A model generated the notes under the pieces. It was not told where the DNA came from. It did not search any database and worked only from the letters and a program-made list of their open reading frames with translations. A stretch of 64,000 nt of DNA, taken from the NCBI GenBank assembly GCA_027886175.1, contig JAJNNQ010000029.1, positions 3,224,001 through 3,288,000 on the forward strand, read 5' to 3'. The position numbers and the translations under genes are program-made. Position 1 is the first letter of the stretch, and each line of letters begins with the position of its first letter. Source of the DNA: Phylloscopus collybita. Taxonomy: Eukaryota; Chordata; Aves; Passeriformes; Phylloscopidae. This document shows positions 39,801 through 49,637 of this stretch, piece after piece.

Positions 39801-42800
39801 AGACACTAGATATCTATGAATTAAAAGTTGGATTTAAAACAATGCAGCAAAATCTAGCTGCCTTTCCAGTGTTGCTGTCTAGCTCTCAGCAAGTTTCTCG
39901 ATCCATATCATCTATCCTCAAACAAGTGAGACTTTTGCTTGGAAAGAGGTATCTCCCTATGTTTTGTGGCTCTTCAATGGCCTGTACTGAGAGAGTGTGC
40001 TTCCACCTTTTTTTAAATTTTTTGGTTTAGAAATTTTTTTGTAGAAAGCCTTGACTTCAGAAAAACACCACAAGGAGCCCAGCTTGCAACTGCTATCAGT
40101 GACTATAAGCTAAAGTAGAAACCTTGCTGTTTCTCCCACTCCCTACTGTAAGGAACGCAGCTGGCATGCAATTCACAAGCTGAGAGAGGTAACTGCTTGC
40201 AAAGAGCAAATGGGAAAAAGAGTGTTTGTGGAAGGGTCACATTGACAGAAGACTCCCTAGCATAAAAAGAGACCTGTTGCAGACCTGAGAGATGGAATTA
40301 CATTTGTTGCCTGAATTGATAGACCTAATCATTATGGGAAGCAGTGTGGTCACCAAAAGCTTACAAAAGGAGCTAAAAATACCAGAATTGTTGAAAACCA
40401 CAGCCACAAAGCTGTGGAGTAAAATCAACACTGATGTAGAACTGATAGCTTGGGCTAATCCATAAATAAAACCAAAAACAAATACACAAAAAAAAACCCG
40501 CAAAACAAAAGACACCCAGATAAACAAAACAAAAAAACCTAACAACCCCTCGCTGTGCCCCACGCCCCCTCCCTCCCCCACCCCCAAAAATAGGGAGAAA
40601 ACCCCTTCAGATTATCCTTCTTCCCAGTATACTTCAAAAGACAAAGTAGAACCAAAATAGGTCCAAGGCTATGGTAGAAATACCTTGACCAAACAAAGCA
40701 ACAAAGAAAACAATTGTGAGAAATTTTTTAGGCACAGTAGGATACTGAAGACCCCAACTACCAGGACTAGGGCAGTTAAGTAAACCACTGAAAGAAGTTA
40801 TCAAGGTAGAGGAAGTGGAACTAGAGTCTGGAGAAAGAAAGGATATTCCAAGCTGTAAAAGAAATATTGGTTATGGGCCACATACCTGTGTGTGTGTAAC
40901 ACAAAGTAGAACAGATACTTAAACAACATGATAGACAAACATTGTCCCCTCAAAACATGAATGAGTCTGAAATGAAAATCATTAATTTAGTTACTATTAT
41001 TTTAAAAGGATGCCATGTTTTGAATTCAGCAAGTCTATTATTTGTTCCTTCCAACAGTGAGCCACATCATGATTGCTACAAGGTGTTCCACTCCAGCCAG
41101 CTATGGACAGATTTGTAAAAATCAGCCTCTTAAACTCTTAAACTGTTCAGCAATGGATCTTCATACTATGTAAACAGAAAACAACACAGAAGCTATTGCT
41201 GAGAAACTTTGAGGCACTTGAAACTGAACCTCAACAACCCTTGCTGATGGCCCAAGAGGCCAAATTAACTGAACGAGCAAAAGCTCATATAGTGATGCTT
41301 GCTGGTCATGTCATGTCACAAGGCATAGTGGTCATCAGATACCATGGTGACATGCCTTGTGGTGACATGACCAGCAAGCATCACTATTCACACCAAGTTT
41401 AAATAAGCTTTTGGCATGTGTTGTGAGATGGGTATGCTATGGAAAAAATGAGACTCCCTTGCTTCAGGAGAAAATAGTATCTCTGATAGATTTTAAATCC
41501 AGATTCTGTTGGTAGCTATTAAGCTTTCAAGGGAAATTCCTGTTGTACACTCTCAAGCTCATAAAAAAGGCTTCAACAAAATGCAAAAAAATAAAATACT
41601 CAAATTTGTAGTCAGATAGGTTTATAATGGCCTGAAGCTTAGGAGCAGTATACTTTGGGATATTATGCAATGTTGGGAAATAGCCGTTACCAACACCTAA
41701 AGCGGTCATCAACAGGACTAGTGTTTGGCATACAATTATACCCAGACCAGTCTCTTGGAAATCAGTGGTTGACCCAGTGTGTTAAATAAAAGCAAAAAAG
41801 TTTTGAGAAAAAAAAAAAAAAAGCTCAGTGGTACTACTGAAGTATTAAGTAAAGTATTTTCACAGAAATCTAAATTAGAACCTAAATAGAAATGGTCATA
41901 TACCATCCTACTATGTACTTATTTTGCTGTTAAAGCTTTAGGATATTATGCTTGTTACTTGTAGTAACACCATATGTGACATTATGGATAGCAGTTAAAT
42001 GCTTTGAAAGACTTAAAGAGTTCCTTCTGACAATAGTGGGAAAGCTTAATAAAAACAAAGGGAGGACTGCTGTAGACTCAGTTTAGTCAGCTGAATTCTT
42101 TTATCTTAGCACAAGCAAAGAACTTTCACCTTGAAATGCTGAATGAGTCTTGTACTACTGTTTAAGAGTAGAGAGACTGGTGTAAAATAAAAGATTAAGA
42201 AGTCATGGCTATCATCAGAAGCTGCAACCCATTCAGATAAAAACAACTGCAGAGAAAGAATGTGATTAATGAACAAGAAGACCCCAAAATTAAAATCCCT
42301 ATCGGAATAAGAGATGCGTGCAAGGTGTGTGAAGCGTGCAAAGAATAAATGTATAGGTTGTAAGGGTGTAAAATCCCAGGTAATTCTTTGTTCTGAGTCC
42401 CTCTGGTGAGGCACCTAGCTTGAGCTGTCCCTGTTGCAGTACCACAAGATTATTCACTTTTTTCCCCAGAAACTGGATGTTAGAGACTCAGCTGTGGGAG
42501 ACCTAGGGTGAATAAACTTCTTAACAACTTATACACAGGCAACTAAATTTCCTTTACAACAAAACTTCACAATTGGAAATAGTAAAAGGCAATTCAGGGA
42601 CTCATTTTGCTATATTTCAACACAGAAGAATTAAGACTTCAAAAATAATTTTACTTTCTCCCGTCTAAATGTGTGTGACCATGCAATTCTAATACCAAAC
42701 TTCTAACAAGCAACTTCATTAATTAAAGCATTGCTAATTACATGATTTGCAGAAGAATAAGGATATACCTAAACACAAAAAAAGCTTCAGCTATTGCAAA

Positions 42801-45800
42801 CAACACACCAAAGAGACACAAGGAGCTAGACTCTATCCTGTGGCATTTTGTTTTCATATGTGCCAGTACGCACTGAATTACAGAACTGCCTATCACAACT
42901 TTCCTCTAGACAATCCTTATGACATTGTAATTGAAAGAACGCTATCAGGATAAACTATTTAAAAATAGGAAAATTACAGTCAGTCTAAGATAAAATTCCA
43001 TAGAAACTTTCCATGTCGTTTTAAAACCACTAAAAACCCAAAGTAACAGTATTTAGGAACTATATATAAATGTTACCAGAGTCATCATATGTACATGAAA
43101 GAAGAAAACCTTTTAGAAGTATTAGCAACAAAGGTTTAGAGATTTCAAAAGAACAGAGAGTATTACTGCATGATCAACAAATTTAATTTTCCTGGACTGG
43201 TAAAGAATGCAAGCTCTGCAACTGGGCCTTTTGAATAAAGAGCTGGCAAATGCAGTTTGGTCACTGCACTAAGAATGAACCGAGTTAACATCACGTGATG
43301 CAATTTTAAGAGCTGCAATACTTACAACCAGCCTTTACTCAAATCCTCAGCAAATACAGTCTAAAAACCACAAAACAACAGTCAGTAGAAGAGAAGAAAT
43401 ACGCATTTAAAGTCAAAAATACAAGTTTTGGTAGACAATGAAATAGGAGTCCTTTTTCTCCATAAAAAACAAAGCTTAAAAAGTTGTCTCCTTACAGTTG
43501 TGTCATTTCATAATAAATAGTTTGGATTCTAAAGATCCAAGTATTACATTATCTGGGAAAGTCCTCTCAGGAGGTTTGCTTCAACTAGAAAATACGTCCA
43601 GAAATTCAGTAAAACTTGCTCTGAAAAACCTAGTGAAGAACTACATTAAAAAGAAAAAAAAAAAAAAGCTACCTTACAGTACTTTGTGACTAAGCCTTCT
43701 ACTCAAACTTTAGAACATAATACCACAAAAAAATTTCTGACTACTGTAAAACTTCTTACACTGCAAGATAGAATGATAGATGTGCTTTGAGTCTTTCTAA
43801 AGACCCTTTTTTACAGATTCAATATGCTCAACAAATAATACTAAAATAAAACAAAAATCATGAAACTTAACAAGACTTTTTGTAGTCCAAACAAGCAAAC
43901 AACCTAGCAATTACACAAAACAGTCTGGAGGGGTCCAGAGGATGGTGATGAAGATGATTAGGCTGCAGAATATCCAAAAGAAGGCTGTGAAGTTTATGAA
44001 AAGGTTGGTGAGTCTACCTTATGAGAAAAGACCAAAGGAGCCATGTCTCTTCTCCCTTGACAAGGCTTCATATAAGCCACATCACAGTACCCCAGGTACT
44101 TGAAAGGCTACAGTGATGAAGATTCTCTTCACAAGGAGTCCCATGAAGGCGAGTGGCTACAGTAGGGAAAAGTTGCACAAGAAGAGATTTCATCTGGGTT
44201 AAGAAATTCTTTCTGCTACCTTACACTGAAACAACCTTCTCAGGGTTAAGACCCCTTCAAAGAAGACTTTCAAAATGCAACTGGAGAAGGCAGCAGATGA
44301 GCTCAAGGCTGCCTTTACTAGGAAAGGTTGGACCAGACCATCCTTTGAGGTCCCGTCCAACATGACCTTTCAGTCCTGTTCTGTGAAGAGATGATTCCAA
44401 GAACACTAGTACAATACAGTGAATTCTGTCATTTCAACTGTAATACCACTAGAATCTGATTCTGCTGTTCAGATGGGTCTAGATGCTGTGGTGTTTAATT
44501 ACTAATTAGTAGAATGAAGTTAGAGGTAATTATGCCCAAAATCAGAGGGGAAAAATCATTAAGAAAGTCTATTAACAAGCTCTTAAGTTTGGTGTGTTGT
44601 TTTTCTTTTATTTTCTTTTTTTTTTTTTTTTTTTAATTAAAAGTTTGGCTATTAGTTTAACAATTTAGTAATTTTAATCAGTATTATTTATCCCCAAACA
44701 GAGGTGCGCTCTTCTGGCAATGTTATTAGAAGCCCTATGCCAAACTGTAGGGGTACAAGGACATTCCCCAGAGGTTGGTCATTCTCAACTGTTAAGCTGA
44801 CAGCCCCCGGAATCTTATATAAAATCCCTAAGTTTTCTTGTTGAATCCTATGTAACAAACCAACTGTGTATGGCCCAAATAAAGAGCTGACCCCCACCCT
44901 TCCAAAAATCTGCAAGATTTTTCTCTCAACGTGCCACTTGCTTAACATTTGTAAACTACATCACCACTTGTATTCACCCAGATTCAGAGGGTTCTCTGCC
45001 ATTGGGAGCAGACTTGCTAAGACAGCACATTCAGAGGAGGAACACCCAGCCAAAACCATGTTTTCACTATTCACACTGGCTTGGCATCTTAAGCCCTGTA
45101 CTTTTATAGTCCTTACTTCCTAACAAGCCCAAGACAAACAGACAAAATCCAGAACAGATGCTATGTTTAAAGAAAAAAGTACATTTTTAAATACAGAATA
45201 GAAAGAACTCTTCCTAAAATAAGTCTTAATATATAGGCGAGTAGGAGGTAAAGGATGGTCTTCACATACTACCATGCTCCTGGTAAGTTACTGATAACTA
45301 CCAGTTCCTGTTCAAGAACTTTTTCATCAGAACTTGAGACTTTGCTGTTCACTGAACAGACTCCTTCAGCTTCTGTTGACAACCACAGTAAAGTAACCTT
45401 TAAATAAAATAAGCTGTTAGAGTATTGGTCTTAGGGGACAAGGTCCCATATCTGCAGAGAAACATAAGAAAGACTAGTTTCATATAACTGCCCAAAAAGA
45501 CAATGACAAGTTGTTGATATCTTCCTCTACAAAGGTGCTCATTATCCAGGACACATTTAGCCTTGAAAGATTCTCTGCTCCACAAACTGCTACAAATGCA
45601 TCAACTAACTGCTGTAGGGAAGAATGTAAGACTGTAAGCCTAAGCAACAGAATTGGTAGCACTAGCAACAACTTGATGGAGCAACAACCCCAGTTCAAAG
45701 GCCTTTTCTAGGGCATTAAAACACACAGTACAATTACCGTGAGTTTAACGGGAGTTTTAATTACAGGACAACAATATCTTAATAATAGATTATGTGTTAG

Positions 45801-47069
45801 GCTTGATTGCCTCCTGCAGGAGAAAAGGAACTTATAACTCAAGAGGGTGAAAATATAATCTTCTGTGCAAAGATTTTCAATAATTGGGAACAATCCACTA
45901 GTCCTCAGATACTTTAGATACTGAACCCAGCAACACGAAGCTCAATACCGGGTAACTAGTAACCATCAGACTAACCAAGACGTAACAATCAGCTCCAAAT
46001 GCAAAGAGCCATAGCCCACAAAGCCTCCAGCTGCAAAGAGGACTGTGGCACACATTTTAGCCCAAAAGCCAATTGACTCCCTCTTTCCCCAAGCAACATT
46101 ACGGATCAAAACCTAGCAGCTGACCATTCCTGAACACCATGTTGAAGAGTTACCCCAGGAAATAAGGTTTTATTTAAAGACTGGTTCACCAATAGCAAGC
46201 TCAAGACAAAATACGAACAGATCTCAGGAGACGTTAAGAACCCTGACGACACTGAAAGGTGAAAAAGCTCACAAGTACCGAGAAATCACACCTGGAAATT
46301 TCAGACACGGAAGGATCCTGTCCAGGGTGACAAGCAATGAAAGGCAGCAAGAGGGCTGCTAAACCAGCACGAACGCCGTAGATGCCGCAGCACAGGAGTT
46401 AATGCTCTGGCACTCGTCTCTTGGGGGTATTGCTGAAGTTTTCCTTTACATATTTAAAGGCCTTCTCGTCTGAAAGCGCTCCGCAACATCGTGTTAGGAC
46501 CGCGCCCAAGTGTCACTGCTTTCTCTGAGGGTACTTTCAGGTGCATTTACCACCACGATCTCAAAAGGAACCGGGTATTTTTCGGCAGCGCTAGGACAGC
46601 GCTACCCCCGCCACGCCACGGCTGCCAAGAGGTCGGCGAAGAGCGGAACCCACGGCCACCCACGCCGCATCGCAGGACCCGCACCGGGCACCGCAGCGCC
46701 GGGAACCTCCTTCCCAAAATCAGCCGCCCGTCCCGCCCGCCCTCGCCTCGCCCCACCGGGCGTCGCCCGAGTACCTGGCTTCGGCGGCGCCGCTGCAAGG
46801 GCGGGTGCAGGGGAGTTCTCTGGCTGCCTGCGCTCCTTCTGGGTCTCCCTCCTGCCGCCGCCCGCCCGGCCACCGGGCACGGCTCTCCTGGCGGCGGCCA
46901 CCCCCTCGTCGCGCTTCTTCCTCTGCTGCTGGCGGCGCTCGGCCTCGCGCAGGGCGTCGAACGGGTCCGACTCGTCGTCCAGGAGCTGGTAGAAGCGATT
47001 GGCGACGGAGCACCCGAAGTTCTCCTGCATGACGGCAGCCACCGGGCTGCCCACCAGCCCCGTCATCAT
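23343..47069 (-). CDS. HABP4: HABP4, intracellular hyaluronan/RNA-binding protein 4 (complete, 7 coding exons, 367 aa)
   Basis: HABP4 (Ki-1/57) is an RGG-box protein of the HABP4/SERBP1/Stm1 family. It binds RNA, hyaluronan and chromatin regulators, and family members sit on dormant 80S ribosomes with eEF2. Seven exons join in frame: 47069-46775, 36428-36281, 35487-35326, 33252-33169, 26375-26207, 24653-24465, 23399-23343. Visible parts are the N-terminal [21 protein letters not shown] block (about residues 17-37), an RGG box at about 160-177, [11 protein letters not shown] and [12 protein letters not shown] (about 243-268), [17 protein letters not shown] (about 294-310), a second RGG box at about 321-338 and the ending [12 protein letters not shown]. 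The ATG at 47069 (MMTGLVGSP) was chosen because human starts similarly; an in-frame upstream ATG exists at 47234. The human protein is about 413 aa, and part of the difference is a segment missing after exon 3. SERBP1 is excluded by sequence detail and synteny. Confidence 0.96.
24343..24435 (-). repeat. A/C-rich tract (G/T-rich on the HABP4 sense strand)
   Basis: CAAAAACAAAAAAACCCAAA-type low complexity in HABP4 intron 6, about 30 bp from exon 6. Confidence 0.85.
24465..24653 (-). CDS. HABP4: HABP4 exon 6 (C-terminal RGG box)
   Basis: 63 codons with a CTTTAG acceptor and GTAATG donor. It reads [20 protein letters not shown], then [20 protein letters not shown] and further RG repeats. An A/C-rich tract follows directly in the intron on the plus strand. 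Confidence 0.95.
26207..26375 (-). CDS. HABP4: HABP4 exon 5 (conserved EMTLDEWK block)
   Basis: 169 nt, ending on a codon boundary at a GTAAGC donor. It contains [31 protein letters not shown] and VIHKSKY, the most conserved region between HABP4 and SERBP1. Confidence 0.95.
30151..30181. repeat. Perfect inverted repeat, 14-bp arms, 3-nt loop
   Basis: ATTTTCATATCATT, then AAA, then its exact reverse complement. AT-rich hairpin or cruciform in HABP4 intron 4. Confidence 0.9.
30440..30490 (-). repeat. A/C-rich low-complexity tract
   Basis: Runs of CAACAA and CAATAAA units in HABP4 intron 4, read as TTGTTG on the gene's sense strand. Confidence 0.7.
30838..30918 (-). repeat. A/C-rich tract, (CAAAA)n-like
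   Basis: CAAAACAAAACAAAACAAAC repeats on the plus strand, read as GTTTT on the HABP4 sense strand. Confidence 0.85.
31200..31560 (+). other. Possible retroposed 3'UTR-like sequence with A21 tail
   Basis: Unique-looking AT-rich sequence ending in 21 A at 31540-31560, as in a processed retrocopy. The parent transcript is not recognised, no AATAAA precedes the A run and no target-site duplication was found, so this is weak. Confidence 0.25.
32705..33020 (+). mobile_element. LTR-like element (endogenous retrovirus, probable solo LTR)
   Basis: It has a TATAAAA box at 32938-32944, AATAAA at 32960-32965 and a U5-like CT-rich end before CTCACA. The bounds are estimated; no clean target-site duplication was found, although CTCAC occurs near both ends. 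It lies in HABP4 intron 4, antisense to the gene. Confidence 0.5.
33169..33252 (-). CDS. HABP4: HABP4 exon 4 (acidic linker)
   Basis: 84 nt, phase-matched on both sides, reading [19 protein letters not shown] then TSEGEPLS. It corresponds to the human MEEPTVVEESQGTPEEESPAK region. The donor GTACAG is weaker than the other donors, so the exact 3' edge is slightly less certain. Confidence 0.82.
33826..33892 (-). repeat. A/C-rich tract, (CAAA)n-like
   Basis: AACAAACAAACAAA units mixed with A runs; G/T-rich on the HABP4 sense strand. Confidence 0.85.
35037..35063. repeat. Perfect inverted repeat, 11-bp arms, 5-nt loop
   Basis: ATCTTTAATTG, TTCTA, then the exact reverse complement. The TTTAATTGTTCTACA half recurs about 30 bp to the right, so the locus is a small duplication as well as a hairpin. 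Confidence 0.9.
35326..35487 (-). CDS. HABP4: HABP4 exon 3 (central RGG box)
   Basis: 162 nt with TTTTTAG acceptor and GTAAGT donor. It reads [29 protein letters not shown] and [20 protein letters not shown]. The arginine-glycine repeats are the methylated RNA-binding box of the family. Confidence 0.95.
36281..36428 (-). CDS. HABP4: HABP4 exon 2
   Basis: 148 nt with TGTAG acceptor and GTATGT donor. It reads [18 protein letters not shown] and then [22 protein letters not shown], matching the human KRTPRRGEQQG...REYRPYE region. Confidence 0.92.
39086..39181 (-). repeat. A/C-rich tract with A19 run
   Basis: CAAAACAAAACAAAAACAAA units, a long A run and CCAAAACC blocks. G/T-rich on the HABP4 sense strand. 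Confidence 0.85.
40462..40585 (-). repeat. A/C-rich tract ending in a G-quadruplex motif on the minus strand
   Basis: AAAACCAAAAACAAATACAC-type sequence followed by C-rich DNA. At 40565-40585 the minus strand reads G5-T-G5-A-G3-A-G5, four G runs separated by single bases, the pattern of a very stable parallel quadruplex. It is on the HABP4 sense strand. Confidence 0.85.
41289..41387. other. Long near-perfect hairpin (possible miRNA precursor or palindromic MITE)
   Basis: The left arm 41289-41326 and right arm 41352-41387 are reverse complements over 25 bp (starting ATAGTGATGCTTGC) and 10 bp (CACAAGGCAT). A 3-versus-1 nt bulge separates these blocks and the loop is 25 nt. CAAAAGCT and its complement AGCTTTTG flank the stem at larger distance. 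It lies in HABP4 intron 1. The family is not recognised. Confidence 0.85.
42180..42530 (+). mobile_element. LTR-like fragment, plus strand
   Basis: It has a TTGTAAGGGTGTAAAA core at about 42357, a GAGTCCCTCTGGTGAGGCAC block typical of avian LTR R/U5 regions, then CCCCAGAAACTGGATG and AATAAA near 42511. The bounds are estimates. The same core occurs at about 51197, so both probably come from related LTRs. Confidence 0.45.
43925..44392 (+). mobile_element. CR1 LINE fragment, plus strand
   Basis: Diverged CR1 text running from GGGTCCAGAGGATGGTGATG to the 3' block GGTTGGACCAGACCATCCTT, GAGGTCCCGTCCAACATGAC and the terminal TTCTGTGA. It is antisense to HABP4, in intron 1. Confidence 0.85.
44690..44960 (+). 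mobile_element. LTR-like fragment, plus strand
   Basis: A TATATAAAA box at about 44816-44824 is followed by AATAAA at about 44878, a spacing typical of an LTR promoter/R region, then a CT-rich U5-like end. Ends and duplication not resolved. The 86-codon minus-strand frame across it has no recognised product. Confidence 0.4.
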
Positions 47070-48060
47070 CCGCGCGGCCACCTCTCCTCCCCCGACCACC
47101 CCCTGCCCACGCTCCGGCGGCCGCCGCGCCCCCCTCCGAGGCTGCCGCGTGGGGCCGAAACAACGCGCACGCCGGGCGAGAGCGACGACGGCCCGGCCCG
47201 GCCCGCGCGCCGCCGCACCCTGCAGCAGCCACACCGCCGCCGGGCCGCGGCAGCCAATGGAGCCCCACCGCGCACCCGCCGCCGCCTATAAGCGCAGCCG
47301 AGCCCGCCCACGGCCCGCACGCGCGACAGGCGAGTAATAGAGCAGCCAATCCCGACGCTAGACTCCGTCCCGCCCCGCACCCGGTGAGCAGTTTCAGCCA
47401 ATTAACGTGCAGCGCGGGAGCTGTCAATCGCAGCCACTAACCAATGCCATGCGCCGCTCTATTATTCATCCGGTGTGCGCCCCGGCACCCCAGCGGCAGC
47501 GCAGCTGTGCCCGCCTCGCCGCGGGGCCCCGTCCCGTCTGAGGACGCTATAAGCAGCAAGCGCTTCAGATGTGGTGTCATCGCACAACGGTGTCGCCACC
47601 TGTCTTTTGGTACAACCTACATCCTGTAGCAAGTGACACCAACGAAAGAGGCGCTGGCTCCTCTGGGAGCTCCCATGGGTAACTCTGCCGTAGGTGGCCG
47701 GCACGCTTGGGCAAAGTGTGGTGTCACCACAAAGTATCTGAAACGCCCCCTTCTGCTGAGAAAAGCAGTGGTGTTCATCCCGACGGAGAGCTCCGCGGCC
47801 CCGCAGGGTGGCACTGCTACCAGCTGGGACTGGCAGCGCTGCAGGGAGCGTGCGGGATGCAGAGTTCAGCTTGGAGCGAAAGCGTGGGCGCGTCCCGCCG
47901 TCAGTGAGCCCCCAGGAGACAGGTGTTAGCGCAGCGCTCCTGCAGGAGCCGTGTCGGCTGCTCACAATTCCGGACCGAGCTGCGAGTACTTTTGCTGCCT
48001 CTAAATAAATATGTCTCAATAAATATGACCAGCAGTGACATGCCAGGAGACTCCTCAAGG
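46400..48060. promoter_or_regulatory. HABP4: HABP4 CpG island and promoter region
   Basis: GC- and CpG-rich DNA covering HABP4 exon 1 and extending about 1 kb upstream. CCAAT boxes lie at 47254, 47346, 47398 and 47441, all on the plus strand. No TATA box points toward HABP4. On the plus strand TATAAG motifs occur at about 47286 and 47547. Stacked CCAAT boxes suggest NF-Y; the orientation also fits a divergent plus-strand start. Confidence 0.75.
46775..47069 (-). CDS. HABP4: HABP4 exon 1 (start codon exon)
   Basis: 98 codons plus 1 nt, ending at a GTACTC donor just left of 46775. It encodes [20 protein letters not shown], then [18 protein letters not shown], then a Gln/Arg/Lys-rich stretch and an Ala/Pro-rich end. 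It lies in a CpG island. The second ATG at 47066 is equally usable. Confidence 0.93.
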
Positions 48061-49637
48061 CTTTTTTCCGCAGAGGACGGGCACCTGGGCAGGAGAAATA
48101 TCAGTGCCTCTTTTGTCAGACACAGTAACAACAAAATCTTAGTCCTTCAGCCGCAATTGCCCAAAGAATGGCGATTGTGGTCACGATTTCTGCCATGAGG
48201 CTGTATTTATTCTGATCATCCATGGGAAACTAATACTTCCTCTATCATGATAACTTCACTGTATATACCACCTTGTTTTGAAAATAACTTTATCCTTATT
48301 ACAGTAACTTGAAACCGTATCAGAATTCTTGCTGTGTTTCAGAAGGAAGGATTAAAGACAGCTCTGTTCTCTTTAATTTTGGGGTGCTGATAAGTCTGTG
48401 CACACCAGTGTAAAAAAATATGGTGCATCCTCTACAGACAATTCCAAGCCTTGGACATATTCATTGCATCTCTCCTGGCTTTCATGTAGACCCACTTTTG
48501 CAGGGCATGCTTACTGCAGAATAAAACTAATTTAATTTGACTTGGTGCCCTTTCAAGTTTCAATTTCATTCTAGACATCACAAACTCTTTTGAATAGAAT
48601 TAATGACAGTAAGTTCAGGCAATTATCTGCTTTGCAAAGAGCTTTACAAAATCGTGGTAGTTGAGTCAAATCTCTCAGGCTCTGAAATGGTTCAAATTAA
48701 AAGCAGAAAAGCAGAAAATTTCTAGTCAACAAAGGAAAATATCATTATCTCTGCACAGTTCTTATATAGTAAAATGTAGCTAGCCATACTTAACAAAAAT
48801 TCATGAAGAAAATTTCCATAATGTGATCAATAAAATACTGTATAAGAAATGTTCACTTAGATCAACTGTACTTGCCTCTGAAATGTTGGTTTATTTTGTA
48901 GAAAAATGAAGCTTCATGGGTTGTTACTGCTGAGAAGGAATTGGAAAGCTGCTTTTTCCTGTACTAAACTAATCTGGAGAAAAATATTAACACCATCACA
49001 TTACTACAGCATATCAAAAAACTTACCAAATCTTTGCAGATGACTTTGGGGCCTTTTGGTATCAATTGCAGCCTACACTCGATCTCCTCAGGACACATTG
49101 TATCCAGAATTTTTTTTAGAAATTTCAGAAATATTTTTATTTAAATGATCTACAACTTCAAATCAAAGTTGTGCTGTGTATGTCAGTGCTATCACTGACT
49201 GTAATGTCTTTGCAGCTCTAATAGGTACTTTGAAGGCCACAGTATCTCTGGAGAGGGATGAATATAAGGAATTTAGAAATATTTCAGCAGTAAGATTAGA
49301 GATTTGTTGTTCTGTGGGATATAGCTTTCTTTTTGTGAAGCCTCAAAAGAGAAAAAAAATCTAACAGCTCAGAGAGATTCCACAATGACAGCCAAATCCA
49401 GTGTTTGCTATAAATATATCTTGTCTTTATCTGCATAATTCTATTTCCTAAAATTTATGCAAACCTTTAGAAAAATTCTTAGTTTTCTGATGCTCTTAGC
49501 TGTCAATCAAAACAAAATTTCTGTAAGAGATTCCAGCCTCCAAACTGATTAAAAGTCCTGCACGACAAATATAAGTAATTTGCAATCTCTTTTTTGCTTG
49601 CAGCTGTCAGGAAAATAAATCCACAATGCCAGAGGTT
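48061..49637. other. HABP4-ZNF367 intergenic region, proximal part
   Basis: AT-rich DNA just beyond the HABP4 CpG island. I see no gene, named repeat or structured element in it. Confidence 0.6.

Larger units (their letters stand above)
36429..46774 (-). other. HABP4: HABP4 intron 1, 10.3 kb
   Basis: Contains A/C-rich tracts (39086-39181, 40462-40545), a C-rich block at 40565-40585, a 99-nt hairpin at 41289-41387, an LTR-like piece near 42180-42530, a CR1 at 43925-44392 and an LTR-like piece at about 44690-44960. Roughly 36.5-39.0 kb and 45.0-46.4 kb hold nothing that I recognise. Confidence 0.75.

Noticed and set aside
46491..47427. Several long overlapping frames on both strands (up to 266 codons)
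   Set aside because: They are alternate frames of HABP4 exon 1 and its CpG island, kept open by high GC; only the frame of the real exon resembles a known protein.
47462..48058. 198-codon minus-strand frame upstream of HABP4
   Set aside because: GC-rich region with few stops; composition is biased, no domain is seen and no link to HABP4 splicing was found.
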